From Oscillospiraceae bacterium (GTDB lineage Bacteria; Bacillota; Clostridia; Oscillospirales; Oscillospiraceae): a stretch of DNA of 64,000 bases. This document shows, piece after piece, positions 18,013-26,298 of this stretch. The stretch is taken from positions 186,001 through 250,000 of the forward strand of contig WRMH01000001.1 in NCBI GenBank assembly GCA_009777235.1. The letters run 5' to 3'. Position numbers and translations under genes: made by a program. Each line of letters begins with the position of its first letter. The first letter of the stretch is position 1. The notes beneath the pieces were generated by a model. The model was given only the letters and a program-made list of their open reading frames with translations. It was not told where the DNA came from and ran no database searches.

Positions 18013-18761
18013 TATCCAAACCTCCCCGATATATAGTTTTCAGTCGTCTTTTCCTTTGGCATGGAGAAAATCTGCTCCGTCTCGCCAAACTCGATCATTT
18101 CGCCCAAAAGAAAGAATGCCGTGTAGTCTGATATGCGCGTCGCCTGCTGCATATTGTGCGTGACTATGACTACAGTATACTCCATTTTTAATTCCGACAT
18201 CAAGTCTTCTATTTTTGATGTTGATATCGGGTCAAGCGCGCTTGTCGGCTCGTCCATCAAGAGTACCTCCGGCTCCACGGCAAGCGCCCTTGCTATACAT
18301 AAACGCTGCTGCTGTCCGCCCGACAGTGAGAGCGCTGATTTTTTTAGCCTGTCTTTTGTTTCTTCCCAAATCGCGGCGTCCTTTAAGGCTTTTTCCACAA
18401 TGCCGTCAAGCTGGTATCTGCTTTTAACTCCGTGCGTACGCGGCCCGAACGCGACATTGTCATATATGCTCATGGGAAATGGGTTTGGCTTTTGAAAAAC
18501 CATACCGACGCGGCGGCGAAGCAGGTTTACATCAATATTACCATATATATCTTCTCCGTCCAACAAAAACTTGCCCGTAATTTTGCAGCCCTCTATAAGG
18601 TCGTTCATGCGGTTCATGCTTTTTATGAGCGTTGATTTGCCGCAGCCCGACGGCCCGATAAACGCGGTGATCTGATTGGCGCGAATATCCATGCTGACAT
18701 CTTTGAGCGCCTGAAAATCACGATACCATAAATCTATATTTTGCAGCTTAAATTTTTCCAT
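18012..18761 (-). CDS. pstB: Phosphate ABC transporter ATPase PstB
   Basis: A 249-residue ATPase: Walker [10 protein letters not shown] (~36-44), signature LSGGQQQRL, Walker [14 protein letters not shown], and switch histidine in VTHNM. The length and the C-terminal [11 protein letters not shown] are typical of PstB. It powers high-affinity phosphate uptake with PstSCA. A 90-bp gap separates it from pstA. Confidence 0.95.
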   Translation of the reverse strand: MEKFKLQNIDLWYRDFQALKDVSMDIRANQITAFIGPSGCGKSTLIKSMNRMNDLIEGCKITGKFLLDGEDIYGNIDVNLLRRRVGMVFQKPNPFPMSIYDNVAFGPRTHGVKSRYQLDGIVEKALKDAAIWEETKDRLKKSALSLSGGQQQRLCIARALAVEPEVLLMDEPTSALDPISTSKIEDLMSELKMEYTVVIVTHNMQQATRISDYTAFFLLGEMIEFGETEQIFSMPKEKTTENYISGRFG

Positions 18762-18851
18762 ATCACATTTCCTTTTGATAATTTCCGTGTTTTCCGCTGT
18801 TGTTTGTTATTGGCAACCTCCAAAAAACTTTTCGAGCCGAGCTATCCGAAA

Positions 18852-19703
18852 TTATTTTAGCTTGTCCGCGAATTTTCGCTCCGCCCTCGAGGACAGCCAG
18901 TTTATGCAAAGCACAACGACAAGCAAAACAACGGCAGTCGCATATGCCTGATTTGTGTAAAGCCCCTCCGTTGCGAGATTGTAGACATGCAAAGCCAATG
19001 TCCTGCCTTGCGAATACAAACTTTTGGGGATTTGAATAACGCTCCCTATGGTAAACAAAAGCGCCGCCGTTTCACCGACAATACGCCCCACCGAAAGGAT
19101 AACACCGGCAAAAATGCCGGGGGTTGCCGAAGGTAAAATAACGCGGAAAACAGTGCGCAAGCGTCCCGCGCCAAGCGCGAAAGAACCCTCCCGATAAGCG
19201 TCGGGGATAGACTTTAAGCTCTCTTCGGTAGTGCGGATAATCAGCGGCAGTATCATAATAGCCAAGGTGGAAGAACCCGCGAGAATTGATTTTCCCCAGC
19301 CGAGCCAAGAGCAAAAGAAAATATAGCCGAACAGCCCAAAAACGATAGACGGGATGCCCGCGAGCGTTTCCGTCGTCATGCGGATAGCTTTTACCAAGCG
19401 GCTGCCGCGCGACGCGTATTCGACGAGATATATCGCCGTGGCTACGCCAAAAGGTACGGCAATAAGAAGCGTCAAAAACACCATCAGCACAGTAGTAATG
19501 AGAGCCGGCAAAAGCGACTGATTTTCCGGCGTATACTCCAGCTCAAACAAAGCCGGGTTTATATGCGGTATGCCTCTGACCAAAATAAAGATGACCAAGT
19601 AGAGCAAGATGGCGATTGTGGAGATTCCCGCCGCCCACACTAAAAGGAAGCGAACCCAGTCTGAAGGTTTTTTACGCGAGACAAACAATAAGAAAGATTT
19701 CAC
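18852..19703 (-). CDS. pstA: Phosphate ABC transporter permease PstA
   Basis: 283 residues with six membrane helices and the permease coupling loop (EESLKSIPDAYREGSFALGAGRLRTV). It starts with GTG overlapping the pstC stop by 4 bp after AAGGGG. It forms the channel with PstC. Confidence 0.93.
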   Translation of the reverse strand: MKSFLLFVSRKKPSDWVRFLLVWAAGISTIAILLYLVIFILVRGIPHINPALFELEYTPENQSLLPALITTVLMVFLTLLIAVPFGVATAIYLVEYASRGSRLVKAIRMTTETLAGIPSIVFGLFGYIFFCSWLGWGKSILAGSSTLAIMILPLIIRTTEESLKSIPDAYREGSFALGAGRLRTVFRVILPSATPGIFAGVILSVGRIVGETAALLFTIGSVIQIPKSLYSQGRTLALHVYNLATEGLYTNQAYATAVVLLVVVLCINWLSSRAERKFADKLK

Positions 19704-20695
19704 TGTGATTTTGCCCCTTTCTTGTTTTTCTTGACCGAGTTATATTCTTTGTCCTGATTGAGAATCGAAAACAACAGGTTGATGATCAAAATAAAGACAA
19801 ACAACACAACGCCCGTCGCGACAAGCGCCCCAAAATGCAAGCTGCCGCGCTCCACGTACCCCATCTCCAAAATTATGTTTGAAGTCAAGGTGCGAACCCC
19901 TGTGAAAAACTCATAGGGCAGCCTGAGTACGGGCTGATTTCCCGCGACCATCCTTACAGCCATCGTTTCGCCGATAGCCCGGCCTATGCCGAGCACAATC
20001 GCCGCCATGACGCCGGAGCGTGCGGCTGGCACAATAACCTTAAAAACAGCGCGTTCATGCCCTGCCCCGAGAGCGATAGCCCCCTCATACAGCTCTTGCG
20101 GCACAGCGCGTATGTTGGTTTCCGCAATGCTGATAACTGTTGGCAGTATCATAATGCCAAGCAAGATTGACGCGGCAAGCATACTGTTTCCGCTCATCAT
20201 GTCAAAACGCTTGCCAAAGAGTTCAAATATTGCCGGAACCAAGACCATCATACCAAAGAAACCGAATATTACGGACGGTATGCCCGCCATGAGGCTGATG
20301 GCCGGTTTGACAAAGCGGTAAATCTGGCGGGGGCACATCTTTGCCATAAAAATAGCCGTCAGAATACCTATCGGGACGCCGAGCAAAATAGCTCCGCCCG
20401 TAACATATATGCTGCCGAGTATCATTGGAAGTATTCCAAATGACGGTTCGGATGCGGTGGGTCTCCATCTGTCGGAGCTTAAAAATTCAAACACGCCGAT
20501 TTCGGCAAGCGGCGGTATGCCCTGCGCAAAGAGAAAAATACATATAAGGGCTACCGCCAAAATGGAAGCAAGCGCGGCGGCGAAGAATACGCCGCGCATG
20601 ATCCGTTCTTTGTTTATTAATCTGGGTTTATCTGATTTTTGCTTATCCGATGACAGCTTCGCCGATCTTCGCTCATCGAGTTCTTGCTTATCCAA
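19700..20695 (-). CDS. pstC: Phosphate ABC transporter permease PstC
   Basis: 331 residues: a charged N-terminal extension (~1-30, DKQELDERR, SDKQKSDK), then six membrane helices with the coupling loop (NIRAVPQELYEGAIALGAGHERAV). The TTG at 20695 lies within the last codons of pstS, with GGAG nine bases upstream inside pstS, so translation is coupled. An ATG at ~20599 (MRGVFF) would remove the charged tail and is a possible alternative. Confidence 0.92.
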   Translation of the reverse strand: MDKQELDERRSAKLSSDKQKSDKPRLINKERIMRGVFFAAALASILAVALICIFLFAQGIPPLAEIGVFEFLSSDRWRPTASEPSFGILPMILGSIYVTGGAILLGVPIGILTAIFMAKMCPRQIYRFVKPAISLMAGIPSVIFGFFGMMVLVPAIFELFGKRFDMMSGNSMLAASILLGIMILPTVISIAETNIRAVPQELYEGAIALGAGHERAVFKVIVPAARSGVMAAIVLGIGRAIGETMAVRMVAGNQPVLRLPYEFFTGVRTLTSNIILEMGYVERGSLHFGALVATGVVLFVFILIINLLFSILNQDKEYNSVKKNKKGAKSQ

Positions 20696-21644
20696 TGATT
20701 TCGCTCCATTTGGTCATCTCGCCGATAAAGATGTTCTTTACTGTTTCCATATCCATACCATCTACCGGGTTGTCTTTGTTTACTATTACCGCCACGCCGT
20801 CAAGGGCAATGACATATTCGTTGAGGTCCGGTTTCTCGCTGTCTCGGAGTTCGCGGCTCGACATACCGATATTTACGATTCCGTCAATAGCCTCACTGAT
20901 ACCAACGCCGCTGCCGCCGCCGGAAATCTCAATGTTCACGTCAGAGTTTAAGGCTTTGTACTCAGCCGCCAGAAGCTGCATGAGTGGGTCAACGGAAGTT
21001 GATCCGCCGATTTTCAGCGTACCGCTAAGTCCGCTTGCCTGATATTCCGGCGCTCCGTCAATCGGGCTAATCCAGCTGGTGGACGACATCTCCTGACCTG
21101 TCGCCGAGAGTGCAAAGTTTATAAAATCCTGCACCAGTTCGTCGCCGTCGTTTTCATCGTTTGTCATGATAATAAACGGGCGGGAGATGGGGTAAGTTCC
21201 GTCCAAAACCGTTTCCGTAGAGGCTTTGATGCCGCCTATGTCAAGGGCTTTTACGGTGTCGTTTAATGAACCGAGCGAAACATATCCGATACCATAAAGA
21301 TTTTCGGCTACATTGGTGCGGATTTCAGCGGTCGCGGTGAGCACTACGGCTTCGACATACATATCGTCGCCTACTCCGGTGATGTCAACAAACGCGCCGC
21401 GTGTGCCGCTGCCGTCCTCGCGGGTGTATACGCCGATTATGCGGTCTGCGTCAAAAGCGTCTGTCTGCTGCGGAGTGGGGTCTGTGCCGCCGCCGTTAGC
21501 GGGCGTGCTGTCGTTTCCGCCGCCGGACGGTGTTGTGACCGGGGTTGTGTCGCCGCCCGATGGCTCTGTGCCGCTGTCGCCACATGCCGCTATTGCTACG
21601 GTCATAAGAGCTGCGATGATAATAAGGGCTAAAAGTTTTTTCAT
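20688..21644 (-). CDS. pstS: Phosphate-binding lipoprotein PstS, circularly permuted
   Basis: 318 residues from ATG 21644 (GGAGGA upstream; an upstream start at 21665 has no such site). Lipobox with C21 in AIAACGDS, then a Ser/Thr/Pro-Gly linker. The domain order is inverted relative to classical PstS: TREDGSGTRGAF (normally the second half) is at ~74-85, the YPISRPF and INFALSATGQ region follows, and only then come GGSTSVDPLM (~213-222), SGGGSGVG, MSSREL and LDGVAVIVN; the chain ends at TKWSEIIG, exactly where the classical SGTR segment would begin. All phosphate-binding loops are present, so the protein should fold and bind. First gene of the pst operon. Confidence 0.88.
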   Translation of the reverse strand: MKKLLALIIIAALMTVAIAACGDSGTEPSGGDTTPVTTPSGGGNDSTPANGGGTDPTPQQTDAFDADRIIGVYTREDGSGTRGAFVDITGVGDDMYVEAVVLTATAEIRTNVAENLYGIGYVSLGSLNDTVKALDIGGIKASTETVLDGTYPISRPFIIMTNDENDGDELVQDFINFALSATGQEMSSTSWISPIDGAPEYQASGLSGTLKIGGSTSVDPLMQLLAAEYKALNSDVNIEISGGGSGVGISEAIDGIVNIGMSSRELRDSEKPDLNEYVIALDGVAVIVNKDNPVDGMDMETVKNIFIGEMTKWSEIIG

Positions 21645-21694
21645 TTTTGTATTTCCTCCATACAATTTTTTATTTAGACTTGCGTTTCGAATAC

Positions 21695-21749
21695 ATAATA
21701 CAATCGCAATGTAAAATCCAAACGCAGGGTTTTGTAAAATCTATGTTAA
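21695..21749 (-). promoter_or_regulatory. Pho-box-like array and -10 of the pst operon
   Basis: On the reverse strand TTAACA (21744-21749) and TTTACA (21733-21738) are spaced 11 bp apart, followed by a degenerate CTGCGT one period on and another TTTACA at 21710-21715. This resembles the 11-bp-period TT(A/T)ACA repeats bound by PhoP in Bacillus. A TATTAT -10 box (21695-21700) lies 9 bp downstream and no good -35 exists, as expected of an activator-dependent promoter. Confidence 0.6.
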
Positions 21750-21810
21750 ATTATGGGGCGCGGCAAAAAAGAGCCGAGGCGCGTTTGTCCGCATCGCAGC
21801 TCTTTTGATT

Positions 21811-21886
21811 TGGTCGGAGTGCGGGGACTTGAACCCCGGGCCTCTTGACCCCCAGTCAAGCACGCTACCAACTGCGCCACACCCCG
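21811..21886 (-). tRNA. tRNA-Pro (anticodon GGG)
   Basis: Reverse strand: acceptor CGGGGTG pairs with CACTCCG, the D arm has AGTTGGTAGC, the anticodon stem CTTGA/TCAAG closes the 7-base loop CTGGGGG (anticodon GGG), and the T loop is GTTCAAGTC. The CCA end is encoded (TGG at 21811-21813 on the plus strand). It reads CCC/CCU proline codons. Confidence 0.95.
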
Positions 21887-21966
21887 ATATTTGATTGCCC
21901 TGCTATTTTACAATAGCACGAAGCAAATTGCAACAGGTAAAATCATCCCATTTTTGCAATAACGCA

Positions 21967-22146
21967 AAAGGTCCGCTCATGACTAACGTAGAGCTTCAGA
22001 CCTCCATAAATAGAGGCTGTACGGCTCATGCCGGGGTCTTCGCAAACTCGCTCCGCTCGAACAGTGCTCGACCTTATCCGGCATTTCGCCTACAGCCTCT
22101 AATTTATTCCGCTACGAAGCTCTCCGTCAGCCACGAGCGGACCTTT
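21967..22146. repeat. Long imperfect foldback element
   Basis: About 60 bp at the left (AAAGGTCCGCTC ... AGAGGCTGTA) recur inverted at the right (TACAGCCTCT ... GAGCGGACCTTT) with scattered mismatches and small indels, around a ~60-base centre that itself contains ATGCCGG/CCGGCAT. The whole could form one ~180-nt hairpin. It lies between tRNA-Pro and the 3' end of the surface-protein gene and may be a MITE, or a transcript-end structure for that gene. No flanking target duplication is evident. Confidence 0.65.
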
Positions 22147-22163
22147 CTATTTAGCAATATCCC

Positions 22164-23354
22164 CTACACCCTCACGAAGCCGTGGGCGTCGCAAAATACG
22201 TCAAACTCCACAGAGTTCGCAAAGCCGAGAAATACGTCGTAGCGTGTGGCGCCGGAAGCGAGCCGGCCGAGCCAATGCGCCTTGCCGCCCTCGTCGGGGT
22301 CGCGCGCGAAAAACGCGGCATAGAGCATTATGACATATTCTTCATCGCTAAGGTTTTTGTTTACCATTTCGGGGCTGAACACAAAACCGTAGACGACGTC
22401 GGTGGCGGTCATTGCGCCGCTTTCGAGCGCGTCCGCCCAATCGTCAAAACCGCCCTCATCGGGAGTGCGTCCCAGCGCCGCGAAATACAGCGACGCGAGG
22501 AAAGAATCCGGCGTGTTCGGCTCGGGGTCTGTCCAAGGCATTGACGGTGCGGACGGGGGAGCGGACGAAGTCGGCGGCGCGTTGTATATGTACTTGATGT
22601 CTAAAACCGGCGGAAAAACATTCAGAAGGTCACTCGTGTCAATGTCAAAGCTGTAGTCGCGACCGTCTACTTCGACATCAAGGTCCAAATCAAGATCAGT
22701 GTCCCCAAAGGCAATTGAAACAACTTCATAATTTGCTTTTAGCGTAAATGTTACAGTAGATGTTTCCTCACCCGTGACAATTAGCGATGAACCTGAACTG
22801 TTTACAGCAAAATCATTTACCATCATATTGCTGGCACCGGCGACGGAAGATGCAGGCACTATTAAACCTGCAAATCGGCAAATATTTATAGTATATTTAT
22901 CAGAGCCGACGGTTATCGTTGGAAGGATTAAAACTTCATCCTCCTTATCATTATCATTGCCTACAAAAGCTATTGTGATTTCGGCTATGTTAGTATCAGT
23001 TCCTGTAAGCGCAGAGATGTTATTGCGGTTTTCATTTGCAACTGCAGTTATATCGTCAGCAAAGGTTAGCTTTATTTTGTTGCTTTTTATGTTGCCAATG
23101 TTTACAAAGTAGAAGTCAATCTGCAAGTCAATATCCGGGTAATTGGCGTTTGGTGAGCCGGCCCAAAGCAAAACAGCAGTCTCTCCAGGGTTATCTTCCT
23201 CAAATGAAAGTTCAAACGGCACAGTACCCGACCCTCTCATTACCACTATCAGCGGGTCTTCTTCCGCCACAGCCGTGAGCGGGATTACGGTAAGCGACAG
23301 CGCGAGCGCGGTCATAAGTATGATTGCGATGGGTCTAAATAATTTTCTTTTCAT
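22164..23354 (-). CDS. Secreted DUF4214-domain surface protein
   Basis: 396 residues from ATG 23354 (GGAGAGG upstream; the frame is open to 23471 but lacks a better start). Signal peptide ~1-30 (basic, then ILMTALALSLTVIPLTAVA). The middle (~45-245) is beta-rich and aspartate-rich. A proline/serine linker (~250-280, PPTSSAPPSAPSMPW) leads to a DUF4214 region with two repeats, YFAALGRTPDEGGFDDWADAL and YAAFFARDPDEGGKAHWLGRL. DUF4214 occurs in envelope and S-layer-like proteins. No anchor is visible. Confidence 0.75.
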   Translation of the reverse strand: MKRKLFRPIAIILMTALALSLTVIPLTAVAEEDPLIVVMRGSGTVPFELSFEEDNPGETAVLLWAGSPNANYPDIDLQIDFYFVNIGNIKSNKIKLTFADDITAVANENRNNISALTGTDTNIAEITIAFVGNDNDKEDEVLILPTITVGSDKYTINICRFAGLIVPASSVAGASNMMVNDFAVNSSGSSLIVTGEETSTVTFTLKANYEVVSIAFGDTDLDLDLDVEVDGRDYSFDIDTSDLLNVFPPVLDIKYIYNAPPTSSAPPSAPSMPWTDPEPNTPDSFLASLYFAALGRTPDEGGFDDWADALESGAMTATDVVYGFVFSPEMVNKNLSDEEYVIMLYAAFFARDPDEGGKAHWLGRLASGATRYDVFLGFANSVEFDVFCDAHGFVRV

Positions 23355-23471
23355 GGTTTTTCCTCTCCTTGTCTTTCCTTGTTTCTTCTTGTTTTGTTTG
23401 TTTATTTTTAGCAAAAGGCCATAATGAAAACGCGCGCAGAAAGGGCATATAGTTCCCGAGCAATCACGCAA

Positions 23472-23880
23472 GTGACTGCCAGAGCCCGCGAAGCGGGCTT
23501 TGCCTACTGCGCCGATGTAAACATTCAGCGTTTATTGCGGATAGCCTGCCGCGGAAACCACAAAATCAGCTTGAAAATACCGAGATGAAAAGGTATACTG
23601 ATAATGGTCGTAAGCGGCGGATTTTCCGTGTCTGTAGGCTTAGGGTTTAGAGTATTCCTACATTCGCCGTGATTGTATTCCCGTACTCTCACGGTCGCTG
23701 CGGCCTCTTATTATGGCCTTGAGGCTGTCAATTTATCACAAATGACGGCAAAATGCAATAAAAACTTTGCATTTTTTAGAAATATTGCGAAAAAGATTGC
23801 AAACTTTCGAGCGCAAGGGGCTGGCGTACAACATTCAGCGCTCCACGCAGCGCACACTCGTAATTTGCGTAAGCAAACCC
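23472..23880. other. Gene-free stretch with several small hairpins
   Basis: No credible gene. Visible: AGCCCGC/GCGGGCT hairpin at ~23483, GGCC/GGCC hairpin at ~23708, and short C-rich palindromes. The region could hold the promoter and leader of the DUF4214 gene (reverse) and an unrecognised structured RNA. I could not match it to a known riboswitch, 6S, tmRNA, SRP or RNase P pattern. Confidence 0.3.
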
Positions 23881-23909
23881 TTGACAGTTTGGTTAATCCG
23901 AAATATAAT
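23881..23909 (+). promoter_or_regulatory. Consensus promoter of the type I toxin mRNA
   Basis: TTGACA (23881-23886), a 17-bp spacer and TATAAT (23904-23909): a perfect sigma-A match. Transcription should start near 23916. The leader then carries GTCTCG-CAAG-CGAGAC (23928-23943) and CCTCC-GAAG-GGAGG (23969-23982), the latter burying the ribosome site. Confidence 0.85.
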
Positions 23910-23990
23910 GAAAATCGGCGTTGCCCCGTCTCGCAAGCGAGACGCTGTGACGGTAGCGGTTAGCTAATCCTCCGAAGGGAGGTGATGCCT

Positions 23991-24077
23991 TTGTCAGTGT
24001 ACGAAATCCTTTCGCTTGTCCTCGCAATCATTGCGATTTACATAGCTTGGAAGTCCGGCAAGGACAACAGAAAATAA
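23991..24077 (+). CDS. Holin-like type I toxin peptide
   Basis: A 28-residue peptide, SVYEILSLVLAIIAIYIAW then SGKDNRK: one membrane helix and a basic tail, as in the putative holin-like toxins of Bacillota (Hol_Tox/TxpA-like). TTG 23991 is preferred because the extended GGAGGTGAT site sits ideally upstream; ATG 23985 overlaps that site. A leader segment (23951-23965) is nearly complementary to the mRNA 3' region (24124-24138), so the ends may pair and hold the message inactive, as in other type I toxins. Confidence 0.8.
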   Translation: MSVYEILSLVLAIIAIYIAWKSGKDNRK

Positions 24078-24153
24078 CCGCCCAGTCCTAACAAGATAAG
24101 CAGTTATTTTCGCTTTACTTTTAGGCTAACCGTTACCGGCAGCGCCTTTTTAT
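24066..24153 (-). ncRNA. Antisense RNA antitoxin of the type I system
   Basis: A ~85-nt RNA is predicted on the reverse strand from about 24153, driven by the promoter at 24160-24188. It is fully complementary to the 3' part of the toxin message including the last codons, and ends around the AAAATAAC/GTTATTTT hairpin (24071-24110). Ends are inferred from promoter and hairpin positions. Confidence 0.7.
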
Positions 24154-24159
24154 ATACTC

Positions 24160-24188
24160 ATAGTATCACATCGAAAAAACCCTGTCAA
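24160..24188 (-). promoter_or_regulatory. Promoter of the antisense antitoxin RNA
   Basis: Reverse strand TTGACA (24183-24188), 17 bp, TACTAT (24160-24165). A strong promoter facing the toxin gene, as expected for an unstable antisense RNA that must outnumber the toxin message. Confidence 0.8.
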
Positions 24189-24193
24189 CATTA

Positions 24194-24241
24194 TTTTTGC
24201 GTTAGCGTACACTCGTCTTTTTTGCGTTAGCGCACACTCGT
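24194..24241 (+). repeat. Tandem direct repeat, 23 bp twice
   Basis: TTTTTGCGTTAGCG(T/C)ACACTCGT occurs at 24194-24216 and 24219-24241 with one difference. The word GCGCACACTCGTAATTTGCG near 23849 is related. It lies between the antitoxin promoter and the GGDEF gene stop. Purpose unknown. Confidence 0.7.
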
Positions 24242-24250
24242 AATAGGTTT

Positions 24251-25234
24251 TTATACTATCTCAAAATAATTGCCAAGCTGCTTTTTGCACTTCTTTTTCA
24301 GCTGCGCCACAGCGTGGGAAAACTCATCAACATTCAAATAAGGCCGGAAGGTGGCTCTGTTCGACACCCCCGCGATAGAAAGGGACGCTATGGGAAAATT
24401 CTCTGTCACGCCGTTTCTGTTTTTGCTTATGATATACCCGTTTTTAACATCCTCATCACGGTACAAGTTGGTAACTTTTCTCGCAAATTCGTCAATGACC
24501 CCCTCGCAATACTCTTTACCCTCATGATAATCGCAAATGACAATAAAATCATCGCCGCCGATATGCCCGATAAATTCATTTTTCTTAGCGCGATCCTTTA
24601 GTATTTCGGCGGTAAGGCTTAACATCAAATCCCCGTTTTGAAATCCATAGGCGTCATTATATGCCTTAAAATTATCTATATCATAATATGTTATACAATA
24701 TGGCGCATCCGCAAAAATACGGCTTGTAATTTCCTTCTCGAGCAGCAAATTGCCCGGCAAACCTGTCAATGGATTAGAGTGCATAGCGGCATCCACTTCG
24801 ATTTTTGTACAGGTGTCAAGCAAGTCTTTTACCGTCACTATGCCGATATGCGTTCCGTCCCGCTCCACAACAATAGGATTATAGAGCTGCTTATAGGTTC
24901 TTTGCATGGCAAGCCTTTGAATCATATCAACCTTTTCCGACGCTATCGGCGCAAATGAAAAACGCGGAATCCCCAGAAAATACCCTTGCGCGTAGTCCGT
25001 GCGGAGTGAAATGAGCGTCTCAAGCTCCTCTTCCGTTTCCACTCCTTCGGCAACCGAAAGAATACCCGCGCTCTTGCAAAAATCTACCATAGCCTTGCAG
25101 AGCAGCTGCTTTGTTTCGTCTTTGTCAATATCTCTGATCAAGTGCATGTCGAGCTTGATCATCTTTGGATAAAAAATTGTCCATATAATATGAAACTGAC
25201 GCCGCATATTATATAGAGCCAATGTAAAATCCAC
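24251..25234 (-). CDS. GGDEF protein with CBS-like linker and truncated EAL domain
   Basis: 327 residues. Residues ~22-92 match only the C-terminal half of an EAL domain (MIKLDMHLIRDI, AEGVETEEEL, YAQGYFLG); the EAL signature half is absent and only ~66 bp separate the start from ribF, so phosphodiesterase activity should be lost. A CBS-like segment (YNPIVVERDGTHIGIVTVKDLLD) follows, then a GGDEF domain with GHIGGDDFIVIC (~210-221), compatible with cyclic di-GMP synthesis. The start is uncertain: GTG 25234 or ATG 25207, neither with a good ribosome site. Confidence 0.7.
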   Translation of the reverse strand: MDFTLALYNMRRQFHIIWTIFYPKMIKLDMHLIRDIDKDETKQLLCKAMVDFCKSAGILSVAEGVETEEELETLISLRTDYAQGYFLGIPRFSFAPIASEKVDMIQRLAMQRTYKQLYNPIVVERDGTHIGIVTVKDLLDTCTKIEVDAAMHSNPLTGLPGNLLLEKEITSRIFADAPYCITYYDIDNFKAYNDAYGFQNGDLMLSLTAEILKDRAKKNEFIGHIGGDDFIVICDYHEGKEYCEGVIDEFARKVTNLYRDEDVKNGYIISKNRNGVTENFPIASLSIAGVSNRATFRPYLNVDEFSHAVAQLKKKCKKQLGNYFEIV

Positions 25235-25273
25235 TTGCAGTATAAAGTAAAATGTGTGAAAGATTTATGTAAA
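25235..25273 (-). promoter_or_regulatory. Possible Pho-box-like array upstream of the GGDEF gene
   Basis: Reverse strand TTTACA (25268-25273), CTTTCA (25257-25262) and TTTACT (25246-25251) lie at an exact 11-bp period, like the pst array, with TATACT overlapping the end. Two of the three are degenerate, so this is tentative. Confidence 0.3.
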
Positions 25274-25300
25274 ATTGCCCGGAAGAGATTATCGCCCAAT

Positions 25301-26296
25301 TCACCTATTATCAAAGTAAGCCTTTGCCAAGGCGCAGTCTTTTTGGATTTGCGCTCTTAGCTCTTTAATATCAGAAAATTTGATTTCAGGGCGCAGACGC
25401 TTGTAAAACTCCACGCGCACCTTGCGCTCATACAGGTCATGGTTATAATCGGGGATATGCGTTTCAACAGTAATATTTCCCGAATCATCAACTGTCGGGC
25501 GGACGCCAATATTTGTAACACCAAGCAACCCATCGTCTATAGCGGCGACGGGCGCACCTCGGTATGAGGTGATCCCCGCTGCGCGAGCGTCGGGGCGCCG
25601 AGTGCCGACGGTGCGTTCGTCGCCGCAAAGGTTGATATAGACCCGTGTTGCGTAAACCCCAAAAGCCGGCACTAATACACCGGGGGCAAAGCGCATATTT
25701 ATTGTCGGAGCGTCAAGATTTCTACCCAGACGCTCCCCGCGGCGCACAATATCGGTCAAAATATGTGCGTGACCCAAGAAAGCGTTGGCGCGTTCAGTGC
25801 CGCCGCAAGCTAGCAATTTGCGGATATACGTCGAGCTGCTGACGACATTGTCATATATGACATCTTCGATAATATCACAGCCCAAACCGTCCAAACGGCA
25901 TTTTTGCTCTAACGCCGCGCTGTTTCCGGCTCTGCCGCTTCCAAACCTAAAGTTACCGCCCACAACAAAATGACGCGCCCCATACTGCATAGCCAAAAAA
26001 TCAATAAACTCATCCCAAGGCATGGCCGCCAATTTTTTGTCAAAGCGCAAAAAGATAATATCATCTATCCCAAAAAGACGTGAGATTAAACCGGCTCTGT
26101 CCTGCGGTGAATTTATTAAAGGCACGGGAGAGGACGAGGCGTTGATCAAATTTTGAGGCAGCGCGTCAAAGGTGATAACACAGGGGGTAATATCCTTGCC
26201 GCTTGCGATTTCAAGCGTACGCCGGAGCAAGGCCATATGCCCGATGTGTATTCCGTCAAAAAAACCAAGCGCAATGACGCGTTTGACATTTGCCAT
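25301..26296 (-). CDS. ribF: Bifunctional riboflavin kinase / FAD synthetase
   Basis: 331 residues: an N-terminal FAD synthetase nucleotidyltransferase domain with GFFDGIHIGHMALL and the FRFGSGRAG loop, then the riboflavin kinase domain (RRGERLGRNLDAPTINM, TNIGVRPTV, VEFYKRLRPE). It converts riboflavin to FMN and FAD. About 20 extra residues sit in the kinase domain (RTVGTRRPDARAAG). Last gene of the nusA-infB operon; its ATG is 2 bp after the truB stop. Confidence 0.92.
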   Translation of the reverse strand: MANVKRVIALGFFDGIHIGHMALLRRTLEIASGKDITPCVITFDALPQNLINASSSPVPLINSPQDRAGLISRLFGIDDIIFLRFDKKLAAMPWDEFIDFLAMQYGARHFVVGGNFRFGSGRAGNSAALEQKCRLDGLGCDIIEDVIYDNVVSSSTYIRKLLACGGTERANAFLGHAHILTDIVRRGERLGRNLDAPTINMRFAPGVLVPAFGVYATRVYINLCGDERTVGTRRPDARAAGITSYRGAPVAAIDDGLLGVTNIGVRPTVDDSGNITVETHIPDYNHDLYERKVRVEFYKRLRPEIKFSDIKELRAQIQKDCALAKAYFDNR

Positions 26297-26298
26297 AG

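Noticed and set aside
23673-23963. 96-codon forward frame before the type I toxin
   Set aside because: It runs through the toxin promoter and leader; composition and lack of a ribosome site argue against coding.
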